This document shows positions 17,851 through 26,321 of a DNA stretch of 35,222 nucleotides, piece after piece (the stretch's first letter is position 1; each line of letters starts with the position of its first letter). Both the position numbers and the translations under genes were made by a program. The notes below the pieces were generated by a model that worked only from the letters and a program-made list of their open reading frames with translations, had not been told where the DNA came from and searched no databases. Where the stretch lies: assembly GCA_007118895.1 (NCBI GenBank), contig SKQS01000214.1, positions 1 through 35,222 on the forward strand, read 5' to 3'. The DNA comes from Wenzhouxiangella sp. Lineage in GTDB: Bacteria > Pseudomonadota > Gammaproteobacteria > Xanthomonadales > Wenzhouxiangellaceae.

Positions 17851-18545
17851 TCGGATTGAGGGATCGCTTCGATGCCGCCATTTTCGACATGGACGGCCTG
17901 TTGATCGACTCCGAGCCGCTGTGGCAGCAGGCTGAAATGACCTGTTTTCGGCCGCTGGGTGTGCCGGTCACGCCTGATCTGTGCCGGGCCTCGGCTGGAC
18001 GGCGCATAGACGAGGTCGTGCGGTTGTGGCATGGCCAGTTCGGCTGGACCGGTCCGGGCATCGACGAAATGGTCGAACGGGTACTGGCAGAGGTCACCCG
18101 ACTGATTGCCCGTCAGGGTCAGGCGCTGCCCGGCGCGGTCGAGGTGCTGGTGCGGATGCGAAAACTGGGCATGAAGGTCGCGATTGCCTCCTCCTCTCCA
18201 ATGACGCTGATCGAGGCCGTGGTCGACTCCCTGGAACTGGGAAATACGCTCGATGTGCTTCACTCAGGTGTCGACGAACCGGCCGGCAAGCCAGATCCGG
18301 CGGTTTTTCTGACCACCGCCCGGAGACTGGATGTCTGTCCTTCGCGCTGCCTGGTGTTCGAGGATGCACCGGCCGGCGTGGCGGCGGCGGTTTCATCCGG
18401 GATGGCAGTGGTGGCGGTACCGTCGGTGTTCAAGCTCGATGACCCCGGTTTCAAGCCGGCCTGGCTGGTGCTGAGCAGCCTCGAGGACTTCAATCAACAG
18501 GCCGCGATCGACCTGCTGGAATTCAGTCGACGTAAAGCGAGCTGA
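17847..18545 (+). CDS. HAD-family sugar-phosphate phosphatase, HxpB (YniC)-like
   Basis: A haloacid-dehalogenase hydrolase of 232 residues with cap type C1. Motif I is [14 protein letters not shown] with nucleophile Asp14 and Asp16. Motif II is IASSSP, motif III is in KPDPAVF, and motif IV is FEDAPAGV. The start and the cap helix [10 protein letters not shown] resemble E. coli HxpB (YniC), a hexitol- and 2-deoxyglucose-6-phosphatase, but substrate calls in this superfamily are unsafe. It overlaps thrC by four bases, so it is the fourth gene of the threonine operon. A link to phosphohomoserine or another phosphate is possible but unproven. Its last 23 bases overlap the 3' end of prs on the other strand. 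Confidence 0.88.
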   Translation: MIGLRDRFDAAIFDMDGLLIDSEPLWQQAEMTCFRPLGVPVTPDLCRASAGRRIDEVVRLWHGQFGWTGPGIDEMVERVLAEVTRLIARQGQALPGAVEVLVRMRKLGMKVAIASSSPMTLIEAVVDSLELGNTLDVLHSGVDEPAGKPDPAVFLTTARRLDVCPSRCLVFEDAPAGVAAAVSSGMAVVAVPSVFKLDDPGFKPAWLVLSSLEDFNQQAAIDLLEFSRRKAS

Positions 18546-19494
18546 CCGACTCCCCTTCAGACATCCGACGGATGGTCTCGGCCAGCATCTGGGCAACGGA
18601 TAGCTGGCGGATCAGCCCACACTCGGCCGCCCGCGGACTCAACGGAATGGTGTCGGTGACCACGATCTCATCCAGGGTCGATGCCTCGATGTTGTCAATG
18701 GCGGGACCGGACAGCACCGGATGCACGCAGTAGGCCACCACGCCCCTGGCGCCGGCATCCTTGAGCGCTTGCGCCGCCGCGCACAGGGTACCGGCGGTAT
18801 CGATCATGTCGTCGACCAGCACGCAGATCTTGTCGGTCACATCGCCAATCAGATTCATCACGGTCGCCTCGTTGGCTCGTGCCCGGCGCTTGTCGATGAT
18901 CGCCAGATCGGCATCCAGTCGCTTGGCAATGGCCCGGGCTCGAACCACTCCGCCGACATCGGGCGAGACGACGATAATCTCGTCGGCCGAGTAGTGCTTC
19001 CAGATGTCGGCCAGAGTCAATGGCGAGGCATAGACATTGTCAACGGGAACATCGAAGAAACCCTGGATCTGATCGGCGTGCAGGTCTACGGTCACCACCC
19101 GGTCGGTGCCCACCGCACCGATCATTCGAGCAGCCACCTTGGCAGTGATCGGCACCCGCGCCGAACGCGGGCGACGGTCTTGCCGGGCATAGCCGAAATA
19201 CGGAATGATCGCGGTCACTCGCGAGGCCGAAGCGCGTTTCAGCGCATCGACCATGACCAGGAGCTCCATGGTGTTCTCGGCAGCCGGCTGGCAGGTTGGC
19301 TGAACCAGGTAAACGTCGCGACCACGTACGTTTTCCATGATTTCGACCATCACTTCGCCATCGCTGAAGCGTCCGACATTGGCCTTGCCCATCGGAACCC
19401 CGAGCGCCTCGGCAATGTCCCCGGCCAGCATCGGGTTGGCGTTGCCGGTAAAGACCATCAAGGAGGATTGAGTCAAGAACCTGTCCCCGTTCAC
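18523..19494 (-). CDS. prs: Ribose-phosphate pyrophosphokinase (PRPP synthetase)
   Basis: Makes PRPP from ribose 5-phosphate and ATP for nucleotide, NAD, histidine and tryptophan synthesis. Two PRT-like domains are present. The first has FSDGEV, the ATP-contacting loop YARQDRR and [12 protein letters not shown]. The second has the PRPP-binding [11 protein letters not shown], and the protein ends in the conserved [10 protein letters not shown]. The length of 323 assumes a GTG start at 19492-19494; the ATG at 19456-19458 ([11 protein letters not shown]) would remove 12 residues. Neither has a good Shine-Dalgarno, and relatives carry a short extension like the longer form. It lies 13 bases after tRNA-Gln. 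The 3' end overlaps the HAD gene by 23 bases. Confidence 0.95.
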   Translation of the reverse strand: MNGDRFLTQSSLMVFTGNANPMLAGDIAEALGVPMGKANVGRFSDGEVMVEIMENVRGRDVYLVQPTCQPAAENTMELLVMVDALKRASASRVTAIIPYFGYARQDRRPRSARVPITAKVAARMIGAVGTDRVVTVDLHADQIQGFFDVPVDNVYASPLTLADIWKHYSADEIIVVSPDVGGVVRARAIAKRLDADLAIIDKRRARANEATVMNLIGDVTDKICVLVDDMIDTAGTLCAAAQALKDAGARGVVAYCVHPVLSGPAIDNIEASTLDEIVVTDTIPLSPRAAECGLIRQLSVAQMLAETIRRMSEGESVSSLYVD

Positions 19495-19507
19495 TGACTA
19501 GATAAAA

Positions 19508-19584
19508 TGGCTGGGATGGCAGGATTCGAACCTGCGAATGCGGGGATCAAAACCCCGTGCCTTAACCAACTTGGCGACATCCCA
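19508..19584 (-). tRNA. tRNA-Gln (anticodon TTG)
   Basis: Read on -, the gene begins TGGGATG and ends CATCCCA-G-CCA: a perfect seven-base acceptor with the U1-A72 pair typical of tRNA-Gln and an encoded CCA. The anticodon stem CGGGG/CCCCG holds the loop TTTTGAT, giving anticodon TTG. The T arm is GCAGG-TTCGAAT-CCTGC. It sits between lolB (35 bases upstream) and prs (13 bases downstream), with no promoter of its own that I could place, so it is probably processed from a longer lolB-prs transcript. Confidence 0.97.
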
Positions 19585-19618
19585 GCAGACATAAAACAAC
19601 AGGATGCGGAGGCAAAAA

Positions 19619-20260
19619 TCAGTGCACCCCGGATGACGACATTATAGCCGCTTGGACATCCCCGTGCGTCGCCACATGCCAGTTACGCAACACCACTCGA
19701 ATCCGGTACTGACCCGATTGCGCTTCGAGCCGCGCAGGCAGCAATATGCCATCCGTCCCCGCCTGGTAACGCTGAAAATCCAGGTTCCAGACCTGATGTT
19801 GCAGGGCGTCAAGCGTGCCATCGGCAGCGAACGCGACACGCGCATCCGGCGGCGCCGGCAGGCCACGGACCCAGTCGGCCATCAGGCTGACCGGCACCGG
19901 CCAGCCCACGGCGTATTCGACCAGGGGATCGGGATCGATTCCCACCAGGCGCTCAACCTCGCTGCCCTCCAGCACGGCGTATCCCGGACCGAACTCGAGG
20001 CGCCACTGGCGGCCTCCGGTGAGCGTGCGCAGGCCTACCCGGTGATGCGGGCCATCGGCGACCCAGTCGAACGCCAGGCTGCCGCCGCGAGCGCCGTCCG
20101 ACAGCGCCACTCGCCCATCCACAGACCACTGCGGGTGACGATCGAACCAGGCCTGGCGTTCATCCAGCCAGGCGCCGGCCGGACGTGTATCACGCACGGC
20201 ACAGCCGCTGACAACAAGCGCCATGGTCAACGCGGCAAGCCCGATTCTGACACTGGTCAT
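19619..20260 (-). CDS. lolB: Outer-membrane lipoprotein insertion protein LolB
   Basis: Receives lipoproteins from periplasmic LolA and inserts them into the outer membrane; LolB is itself a lipoprotein. The signal peptide ends in a lipobox (VVSGC, Cys20) with Ala at +2, consistent with outer-membrane sorting. The mature protein shows the LolB blocks WSVDGRVAL, GSLAFDW, WRLEFGPGYAVLEG and the PVSLMADWVRGLP stretch near residue 125. The 213 residues fit. Its start overlaps the stop of the upstream TPR lipoprotein by four bases. In Pseudomonas the next gene would be ispE, which is missing here. Confidence 0.9.
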   Translation of the reverse strand: MTSVRIGLAALTMALVVSGCAVRDTRPAGAWLDERQAWFDRHPQWSVDGRVALSDGARGGSLAFDWVADGPHHRVGLRTLTGGRQWRLEFGPGYAVLEGSEVERLVGIDPDPLVEYAVGWPVPVSLMADWVRGLPAPPDARVAFAADGTLDALQHQVWNLDFQRYQAGTDGILLPARLEAQSGQYRIRVVLRNWHVATHGDVQAAIMSSSGVH

Positions 20261-22020
20261 GGGTCGTTGATCCCCAGGCGATCGATGGTGTCGGCCAGAT
20301 AGTCGTCATCGGGAAACCTTGAGCGGGCATCGATCAGTACCTGCAAGGCCCGTTCTCGCTGGCCCAGCACCCACAAGACCTCGCCCAGGTGCGCGGCAAT
20401 TTCGGGATTGTCTTCGCCTTCCAGCGCTCGCTCCAGGTAACCCAGCGCCTTGTCGGGCTGACCGAGGCGAAAATATACCCAGCCCATGGAGTCGATGATC
20501 GCCGGCTCTTCCGGATCCAGGTCCAGCGCACGCCGAATCAGCCGGTAGGCTTCCTGGTGCCGATCGGTTCGATCGGTAAGGGTATAGCCCAGGGCGTTGA
20601 GCGCCATGGCATTTTCCGGATCGATCTGGATGATGCGCCGGAGATCCTGCTCGGCCAGCTCGAGATCATCCATCTCCACCGCCGCAATGGCCCGGGTATA
20701 GAGCAACGGGATGGATCCGGACAGATCGACCAGCGCCCGGCTGAGCAGAGCCACGGCATCAGCTGGTCGGTCAAGCTGGCGCAGCAGGTCGGACTCGATC
20801 AGCCAGGCCTGCTGCCGCTCTACCCTGGATGCCTGCTCACGCACCTGGGCAAGCAGCTCTCGCGCCTCGTCCAGCGCCCCGGTCCGACCCATCAGGGCGG
20901 CCTTACGGATCCTCGCCTGCTGCAGACTCGGCCCACCATCGACACGCCGATACCACTCGATGGCTTCAGCCTCAAGCTCCAGCAGGTCGGCAAGGTGCGC
21001 CGTCAGGAAGGCATGGTGCAGCCGGTCCCCCTCGACCGGCTTGAAAGCCGCCAGCCGCTGCCAGGTCAAGATGGCGTCCTCGTAGGCTGCGAACTGCTGC
21101 TGATAACCGCCCAGCGTGTAGAGCCCATCAACCGAGTCGGGCAGCGACTCCAGCAGCGCAATGGCTTCCTGTTCACGTCCGAGCTGGCGCAGCACCTCGG
21201 CCTCGGCCAGTCCCAGCGCCAGGTCCTCAGGCGTCTCCTCCCGCGCCCGGCGGTACCAGGCCAGGGCGCCATCATAATCGTCATCGGCAACTGCCAGCTG
21301 GGCCGCCCAGACCCGGTGCCGCCGTTCTGGCTCGGCACTGGCTGCGGCCTCTGCCAGTACCCGGGCACGCTCCGGTTGATCCAGCTGCCACGCGAGGTGA
21401 GAGCGGTAATAGTCCCCGGTTGCGCTACCTTCGTGCTTACCCAGCCGCTCAAGCAAGGCTTCCATGACCGACTCGGCATGTGCTTCGGTAGCCGCAGACG
21501 CTACCAGCGATAGCGCATCCCTCCAGCCAGCACGGCGATTCGGGGCCTGTTCGATCAGTTTTTCCAGGCCGGCAGCCGGCGGTTCGATGAAGCCCAGTCG
21601 CAGCCAGGCAAGGATTTCCAGCCGCTGCGGATCTGCACTTTCAGGGTCCAGCTCACGCCAACGGGCGGCTGCGTCCAGCAGCGTCTCCCAGTCACCGGCC
21701 GTGACGGCAAGTCTTGCCAGCTGCTCGGATATTTCCGGGTCTTCGCTGATCATCGCGGCCTGCCGATAGTTATCCAGGGCCTGATCGATATCGCCGGCAG
21801 CGCCAAACTGCTCCGCGGCCATGATGTGGAACAGCACATCGGCATCCGGCTCGGACTCGGAAGCCACGGCAGGCTCGAATTCACGCTCACCGGGCACCCC
21901 TTGCGGCTCCTCGGGCATCACGGCACAGCCGGCCAGCGCCAGGCCAAACATCAGCACCAGCATCGTTGCAAAACCTGTCGGCGGCTTGAACCGGCCTGAC
22001 CGAGCTACCAGATTCAACAT
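20257..22020 (-). CDS. TPR-repeat lipoprotein of the hemA-lolB locus
   Basis: A 587-residue lipoprotein with a lipobox (LALAGC, Cys32, Ala at +2) followed by tetratricopeptide repeats across nearly the whole length, about 75-580. The best repeats are near the C-terminus (ALNALGYTLTDRTDRHQEAYRL and IDSMGWVYFRLGQPDKALGYL). The repeats suggest a scaffold for protein contacts at the inner face of the outer membrane. An orthologous TPR gene occupies the same place between hemA and lolB in Pseudomonas; its role is not established as far as I know. I prefer the ATG at 22018-22020, since upstream starts at 22044 and 22053 would overlap hemA. The stop overlaps lolB, so the two are coupled and perhaps act together in lipoprotein or envelope biogenesis. 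Confidence 0.85.
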   Translation of the reverse strand: MLNLVARSGRFKPPTGFATMLVLMFGLALAGCAVMPEEPQGVPGEREFEPAVASESEPDADVLFHIMAAEQFGAAGDIDQALDNYRQAAMISEDPEISEQLARLAVTAGDWETLLDAAARWRELDPESADPQRLEILAWLRLGFIEPPAAGLEKLIEQAPNRRAGWRDALSLVASAATEAHAESVMEALLERLGKHEGSATGDYYRSHLAWQLDQPERARVLAEAAASAEPERRHRVWAAQLAVADDDYDGALAWYRRAREETPEDLALGLAEAEVLRQLGREQEAIALLESLPDSVDGLYTLGGYQQQFAAYEDAILTWQRLAAFKPVEGDRLHHAFLTAHLADLLELEAEAIEWYRRVDGGPSLQQARIRKAALMGRTGALDEARELLAQVREQASRVERQQAWLIESDLLRQLDRPADAVALLSRALVDLSGSIPLLYTRAIAAVEMDDLELAEQDLRRIIQIDPENAMALNALGYTLTDRTDRHQEAYRLIRRALDLDPEEPAIIDSMGWVYFRLGQPDKALGYLERALEGEDNPEIAAHLGEVLWVLGQRERALQVLIDARSRFPDDDYLADTIDRLGINDP

Positions 22021-22042
22021 TTGATGTATTCTCTTCGCCTGC

Positions 22043-23299
22043 ATGTCACTCATTGCCCTGGGAATAAGCCATCAGACTGCCCCGGTTGCGGTCCGCGAGC
22101 GTCTGGCCTTCACGCCCGAGATCATCGATCAGGCGTTGCTGGGCCTGCGCGCGATTCCCGGAGTCAACGGCGGCACGATTCTCAGCACCTGCAACCGTAC
22201 GGAAGTCTATGTCAGCGGCAAACAGCCTATCACGCGGGCAGTCATCGACTGGTGGCATGACTGGCACCAACTGCGGCCGGGTCAGTTTCGCGAGCACGTT
22301 TATATTCTCGAGCACAATGCGTGCATTCTGCACCTGATCAAGGTCACCGCAGGAATGGATTCGATGGTGATCGGTGAGCCGCAGGTCGCCGGCCAGGTCA
22401 AGCAAGCCTGGCAGGCTGCGCACGACAACGGAATACTGGACTCTGTGCTCGACCGCATGTTCCAGCATGCCTTTGCCGCCGCCAAGCGCATACGCCATGA
22501 AACCGGTATCGGGCACAATCCGGTCACGCTGCCGTTTGCGGCCTTGCGGCTGGCGCGACAGATCTTCGGCGAAATCAAACCGTTGAAGGCGCTGCTGGTC
22601 GGCGCCGGCGAGATGATCGAGGAATGCGCCGTGCACTTTCACGAGGCCAGCCTGTCGGGCATGACCATCGCCAATCGCAGCCTCGTGCGTGCCGAAGCCC
22701 TGGCCAGTCGTTTCCAGGCCGGGACCTGCGGGCTTCAGGCGCTGCCGGACCAGCTGCGCAATAGCGACCTGGTCATCGCCTGCACCGCCAGCCGCCAGCC
22801 GCTGCTGACCAGGGAAATGTTCTCCGAAGCGCTCAGGGCCCGGCGCCGCCGGCCGATCTTCGCCCTGGACCTGTCGGTACCGCGCAATATCGATCCACAG
22901 GCCCACAGCCTGGAAGATCTGTATCTGTACACCATTGATGACTTGCATGCGATCGTCGAATCCAACCAGCGCGAGCGAATTCGTGCGCTGGACAAAGCCA
23001 TGCAGATTGCCGAATCCGAAAGTCTCACCTTCGAGCGCTGGCTGAGGCTGCAGGCGGCATCGAGCACGCTCAAGCACCTGCGCAGCCGGGCGCAGTCACA
23101 GCGCGATCTGCTGCTCGACCAGGCCCGCCAGGACCTGGCCCGCGGCATGGACCCGGAAGCAGTCATCCAGCGGCTTGGCCATCGCCTGGTCAACCGCCTG
23201 CTGCACGAGCCGAGCATCCGGCTGCGCCAGGCAGCCGAAAATTCCGACGAGGCGCTGCTCGAGGCCGCCCGCTATTACTTTCTGGAGGGCTGGAAATGA
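22043..23299 (+). CDS. hemA: Glutamyl-tRNA reductase
   Basis: Reduces glutamyl-tRNA(Glu) to glutamate-1-semialdehyde, the first committed step of tetrapyrrole synthesis in the C5 pathway. The catalytic Cys50 lies in STCNRTEVY. The N-terminus MSLIALGISHQTAP is typical, GEPQVAGQVKQAW and the NADPH-binding VGAGEM follow, and LDLSVPRNID precedes the C-terminal dimerisation helices. The 418 residues match E. coli HemA. There is no clear Shine-Dalgarno before the ATG. Only 22 bases separate it from the divergent TPR gene. The stop overlaps prfA as ATGA. Confidence 0.96.
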   Translation: MSLIALGISHQTAPVAVRERLAFTPEIIDQALLGLRAIPGVNGGTILSTCNRTEVYVSGKQPITRAVIDWWHDWHQLRPGQFREHVYILEHNACILHLIKVTAGMDSMVIGEPQVAGQVKQAWQAAHDNGILDSVLDRMFQHAFAAAKRIRHETGIGHNPVTLPFAALRLARQIFGEIKPLKALLVGAGEMIEECAVHFHEASLSGMTIANRSLVRAEALASRFQAGTCGLQALPDQLRNSDLVIACTASRQPLLTREMFSEALRARRRRPIFALDLSVPRNIDPQAHSLEDLYLYTIDDLHAIVESNQRERIRALDKAMQIAESESLTFERWLRLQAASSTLKHLRSRAQSQRDLLLDQARQDLARGMDPEAVIQRLGHRLVNRLLHEPSIRLRQAAENSDEALLEAARYYFLEGWK

Positions 23300-24375
23300 C
23301 CCCCGGAGTGCAGACGCGGCTGGCCCAGGTCAGCGAGCGATTCGAGGAGCTGGAGCGGTTGATGGTCGAGCCGGACGTACTTGGCGACAGCGACCGGTTT
23401 CGCGAGCTGTCTCGGGAATACGGCGAGCTCGAACCCATCGTCAGGGTATGGAACGACTATCAGCGTCTCGACCAGGATGCCGGCGAGGCGCGCGAGATGA
23501 TGGCCGATGGCGATCGTGAGCTTCGCGCCATGGCCGAGGAGGAAATGGCACGCATCGATGCGCGTCAGCAGGCGTTGAAGGCTGAGCTGGAAAGACTGCT
23601 GCTGCCGACCGATCCCAACGACGAGAGAAACATTTTTCTCGAGATACGCGCCGGCACCGGTGGCCAGGAAGCCGGCATTTTCGCCGGCGACTTGCTGCGC
23701 ATGTATACCCGCTTCTGCGAGCATCGCGGCTGGCGTCTGGAGATGATGAGTGCCCAGACCGGCGAGGCCGGCGGTTACCGCGAGGTGATCGTGCGCATCG
23801 TTGGCCGCGGCGCCTATTCGCAGCTGAAGTTCGAATCCGGCACCCATCGGGTTCAGCGTGTGCCGGTAACCGAATCTCAAGGCCGCATTCATACCTCGGC
23901 CTGTACCGTGGCGATCCTGCCAGAGGTCGACGAGATCGAGGAAATCGCCGTGGACAGCCAGGACCTGCGCATCGACACCTTTCGCTCCTCAGGCGCCGGC
24001 GGCCAGCATGTCAACACCACTGACTCGGCAATCCGCATTACCCACCTGCCCTCAGGCATCGTCGTCGAATGCCAGGATGAGCGCTCGCAGCACAAGAACA
24101 AGGCCCGTGCGCTGTGCCTGCTGGCCGCCCGTCTGCTTGAGGCCGAGCGCGAGAGCCAGCGCAGCGAACAGGCCGCAGCACGCCGTCTCCAGGTCGGCTC
24201 CGGCGACCGCTCCGAGCGCATCCGAACCTATAATTTTCCCCAGGGCAGGGTCACCGATCACCGGATTGGATTGACGCTGTATGATCTTGACAACATTCTT
24301 GACGGCGGGCTGAATGCGGTTATCGGTCCGCTGCGCGAGGCAGACCAGGCCGAACGCCTGGCGGAGCTGGGCTGA
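23296..24375 (+). CDS. prfA: Peptide chain release factor 1
   Basis: Recognises UAA and UAG stop codons on the ribosome and triggers peptide release. The GGQ loop is at residues 235-237 (SSGAGGQHVN). The codon-recognition tripeptide appears as Pro-Val-Thr within RVPVTESQGRIHTSA, a normal PxT variant that identifies RF1 rather than RF2. The 359 residues match the family (E. coli 360). It is coupled to hemA by an ATGA overlap, as in most Gammaproteobacteria. The usual next gene prmC, whose product methylates the GGQ glutamine, is absent; yjbQ follows instead with a one-base overlap. Confidence 0.97.
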   Translation: MTPGVQTRLAQVSERFEELERLMVEPDVLGDSDRFRELSREYGELEPIVRVWNDYQRLDQDAGEAREMMADGDRELRAMAEEEMARIDARQQALKAELERLLLPTDPNDERNIFLEIRAGTGGQEAGIFAGDLLRMYTRFCEHRGWRLEMMSAQTGEAGGYREVIVRIVGRGAYSQLKFESGTHRVQRVPVTESQGRIHTSACTVAILPEVDEIEEIAVDSQDLRIDTFRSSGAGGQHVNTTDSAIRITHLPSGIVVECQDERSQHKNKARALCLLAARLLEAERESQRSEQAAARRLQVGSGDRSERIRTYNFPQGRVTDHRIGLTLYDLDNILDGGLNAVIGPLREADQAERLAELG

Positions 24376-24782
24376 TGTTTCAGAAAGCGCTGATGGTGGA
24401 GAGCAACGGCCGGGGCCTGTATGACATCACCGCCCGGATTGCCGAAACGGTTGCCTCGGCAGCCTTGGATACGGGCCTTTGCCATGTCTTCCTGCAGCAT
24501 ACTTCGGCCTCGCTGATCATCAACGAAAACGCCGATCCTGACGTACTGGCCGACCTTGAAACCTTCCTTGGTTCACTGGTGCCCGACGGCGACCAGCGAT
24601 ATCGCCACCAGGCCGAAGGGCCCGACGACATGCCGGCCCACGTGCGCTTGATGCTCACTCATAGTGACCTGACCATCCCGGTGCGCCATGGACGCCTGGC
24701 GCTGGGCACATGGCAGGGCGTCTTCCTTTATGAGCACCGTCACCGACCGCACTGCCGGCGGCTGATCGTGACCGTCCGGTAG
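24375..24782 (+). CDS. yjbQ: YjbQ family protein (UPF0047)
   Basis: A 135-residue single-domain protein of the YjbQ/UPF0047 family. Its marks are FLQHTSASLIINENADPDV and the C-terminal LGTWQGVFLYEHR, with histidines that bind a metal in solved family structures. E. coli YjbQ has weak thiamin-phosphate synthase activity, but the true role is not settled. The start ATG at 24375 shares one base with the prfA stop (TGATG), so it is translated with prfA, in the slot where prmC is usually found. After it come 123 bases before cydA. Confidence 0.9.
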   Translation: MFQKALMVESNGRGLYDITARIAETVASAALDTGLCHVFLQHTSASLIINENADPDVLADLETFLGSLVPDGDQRYRHQAEGPDDMPAHVRLMLTHSDLTIPVRHGRLALGTWQGVFLYEHRHRPHCRRLIVTVR

Positions 24783-24796
24783 TGACCGGCAAGGGC

Positions 24797-24828
24797 TTGA
24801 CGGCGCGTCCATATTAGTTGGTTATGAT
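24797..24828 (+). promoter_or_regulatory. Weak candidate promoter for the cyd operon
   Basis: TTGACG (24797-24802) and TATGAT (24823-24828) resemble -35 and -10 elements, but the 20-base spacing is too long for a good sigma-70 promoter, so an activator may be involved. I saw no FNR-like box in the gap. Confidence 0.25.
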
Positions 24829-24841
24829 GTAGTGGACTCGA

Positions 24842-24858
24842 CGACCGCATGGCGGTCG
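24842..24858 (+). other. Perfect hairpin in the cydA leader
   Basis: CGACCGC and GCGGTCG flank a three-base ATG loop, about 48 bases before the cydA start. There is no T-tract, so it is not a terminator. It may shape the 5' leader of the mRNA. Confidence 0.35.
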
Positions 24859-24905
24859 GCATCCAGGCGCCAGAAGCCGAAAACCAGCCTCCAAGGATAC
24901 TCGTC

Positions 24906-26318
24906 ATGGAACTCGATCCGCTTTTGCTCTCCCGCATTCAGTTCGCCTTCGTGGTCTCGTTCCACGCCATCTTCCCGGTGTTTACCATCGGCCTGGCGGC
25001 CTACATCGCAGTGCTTGAGGCGCTGTATTTCCGCTCCAATGACCCGGTCTACGAGAAATTGTCGAAGTTCTGGATCAAGGTCTTCGCCGTGGTCTTCGGC
25101 ATGGGTGTGGTTTCGGGGATTGTCATGGCCTTCCAGTTCGGCACCAACTGGAGCAATTTCTCGTTCGCGGCGGCCAACTTCCTCGGTCCGGTGCTCAGCT
25201 ACGAAGTCGTCACCGCTTTCTTCCTCGAGGCAACCTTTCTCGGCGTCTTGCTGTTCGGCCGAGACAAGGTACCGCGAGGCGTGCACCTCTTTGCCGCCTG
25301 CATGGTCGCGGTGGGCACCTTCATTTCCTCGTTCTGGATCCTCTCGGCCAATAGCTGGCTGCATACGCCAGCAGGGGTTGAGCTGCGGGACGGCCTGTTC
25401 CATGTAACTTCCTGGGCACAGGCGATCTTCAATCCCTCGCTGCCCTACCGCTTTGCCCACATGGCGCTGGCCTCGTTCATAACCGGCGGCTTCGTCGTCG
25501 CCGGGGTCAGCGCGCTGTACCTGCTGCAGGGCCGAAACCGCAACACCAGCCTGCGTGCCCTGAAAATGTCCATCATCATGCTGGCTGTGGCCACGCCACT
25601 GCAGCTGGTGGTCGGCGACCTTCACGGACTGAACACCTTCGAGCACCAGCCGGCCAAGGTGGCAGCGATGGAAGGCTTGTGGGAGACCACGGAGGGCGCC
25701 CCGCTGCTGCTGTTTGCCATTCCGGACAGCGCCGCCGAGACCAACCATCTCGAGATCGCCATCCCCAACCTGGCCAGCCTGATACTTACCCACAGCCTGG
25801 ATGGTGAGGTCATCGGCCTGACTGATTTTGCGCCGGAGGACCGCCCGCCGGTAGGCGTGGTGTTCTGGAGCTTCCGGCTGATGGTCGGACTGGGCATGAT
25901 TTTCATTGCCATCTCGCTGCTTGCCGCATTTCAGCTATGGCGCGGCAAGCTGGAACAGTCTCCGCTGATCCTGCGCGCGCTGACCTGGATGATTCCCCTG
26001 CCCTTCATTGCCGTGCTTGCCGGCTGGTTCGTTACCGATATCGGCCGCCAGCCGTGGATGGTTTACGGACTGATGCGCACCAGTGAGGCGCTGACGCCCT
26101 CGCTGAGCGGCTGGATGGCGCTGACATCACTGATCGGATACATCCTGGTCTATGCGGTCGTGTTCGGTGCCGGGCTGTATTATCTGCGGCGAATCGTCGC
26201 TGCCGGACCAGACCCGCTCACCGCGCGCGGACCGGAGTCTTCAGCGCGGGCCAAGCGGCCCTGGTCGGCGGTATCGCAGCCGCTGGATGAGCCGTCTCCG
26301 GGTACCGCGAGGAGTTGA
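24906..26318 (+). CDS. cydA: Cytochrome bd-type quinol oxidase subunit I (CIO-like, short Q-loop)
   Basis: Haem-bearing subunit of a cytoplasmic-membrane quinol:O2 oxidoreductase that keeps respiration going at low oxygen or with inhibitors. The 470-residue protein has about nine membrane segments. Haem ligands align as His20 (VSFHAIFP), His185 (YRFAHMAL) and Met326 (FRLMVGLG), and GRQPW is present. His20 and His185 match E. coli His19 and His186, but Met326 lies about 67 residues earlier than E. coli Met393. The C-terminal Q-loop insertion is therefore missing, as in the cyanide-insensitive (CioA) group. The ATG at 24906 follows AAGGA; an upstream ATG at 24849 would add 19 non-family residues and lies in a hairpin loop. 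Confidence 0.94.
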   Translation: MELDPLLLSRIQFAFVVSFHAIFPVFTIGLAAYIAVLEALYFRSNDPVYEKLSKFWIKVFAVVFGMGVVSGIVMAFQFGTNWSNFSFAAANFLGPVLSYEVVTAFFLEATFLGVLLFGRDKVPRGVHLFAACMVAVGTFISSFWILSANSWLHTPAGVELRDGLFHVTSWAQAIFNPSLPYRFAHMALASFITGGFVVAGVSALYLLQGRNRNTSLRALKMSIIMLAVATPLQLVVGDLHGLNTFEHQPAKVAAMEGLWETTEGAPLLLFAIPDSAAETNHLEIAIPNLASLILTHSLDGEVIGLTDFAPEDRPPVGVVFWSFRLMVGLGMIFIAISLLAAFQLWRGKLEQSPLILRALTWMIPLPFIAVLAGWFVTDIGRQPWMVYGLMRTSEALTPSLSGWMALTSLIGYILVYAVVFGAGLYYLRRIVAAGPDPLTARGPESSARAKRPWSAVSQPLDEPSPGTARS

Positions 26319-26321
26319 GCC

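Noticed and set aside
19585-19618. A separate promoter just before tRNA-Gln
   Set aside because: The only -10-like sequence (TATGTC on -) lies three bases before the mature 5' end, so transcription would begin inside the tRNA.
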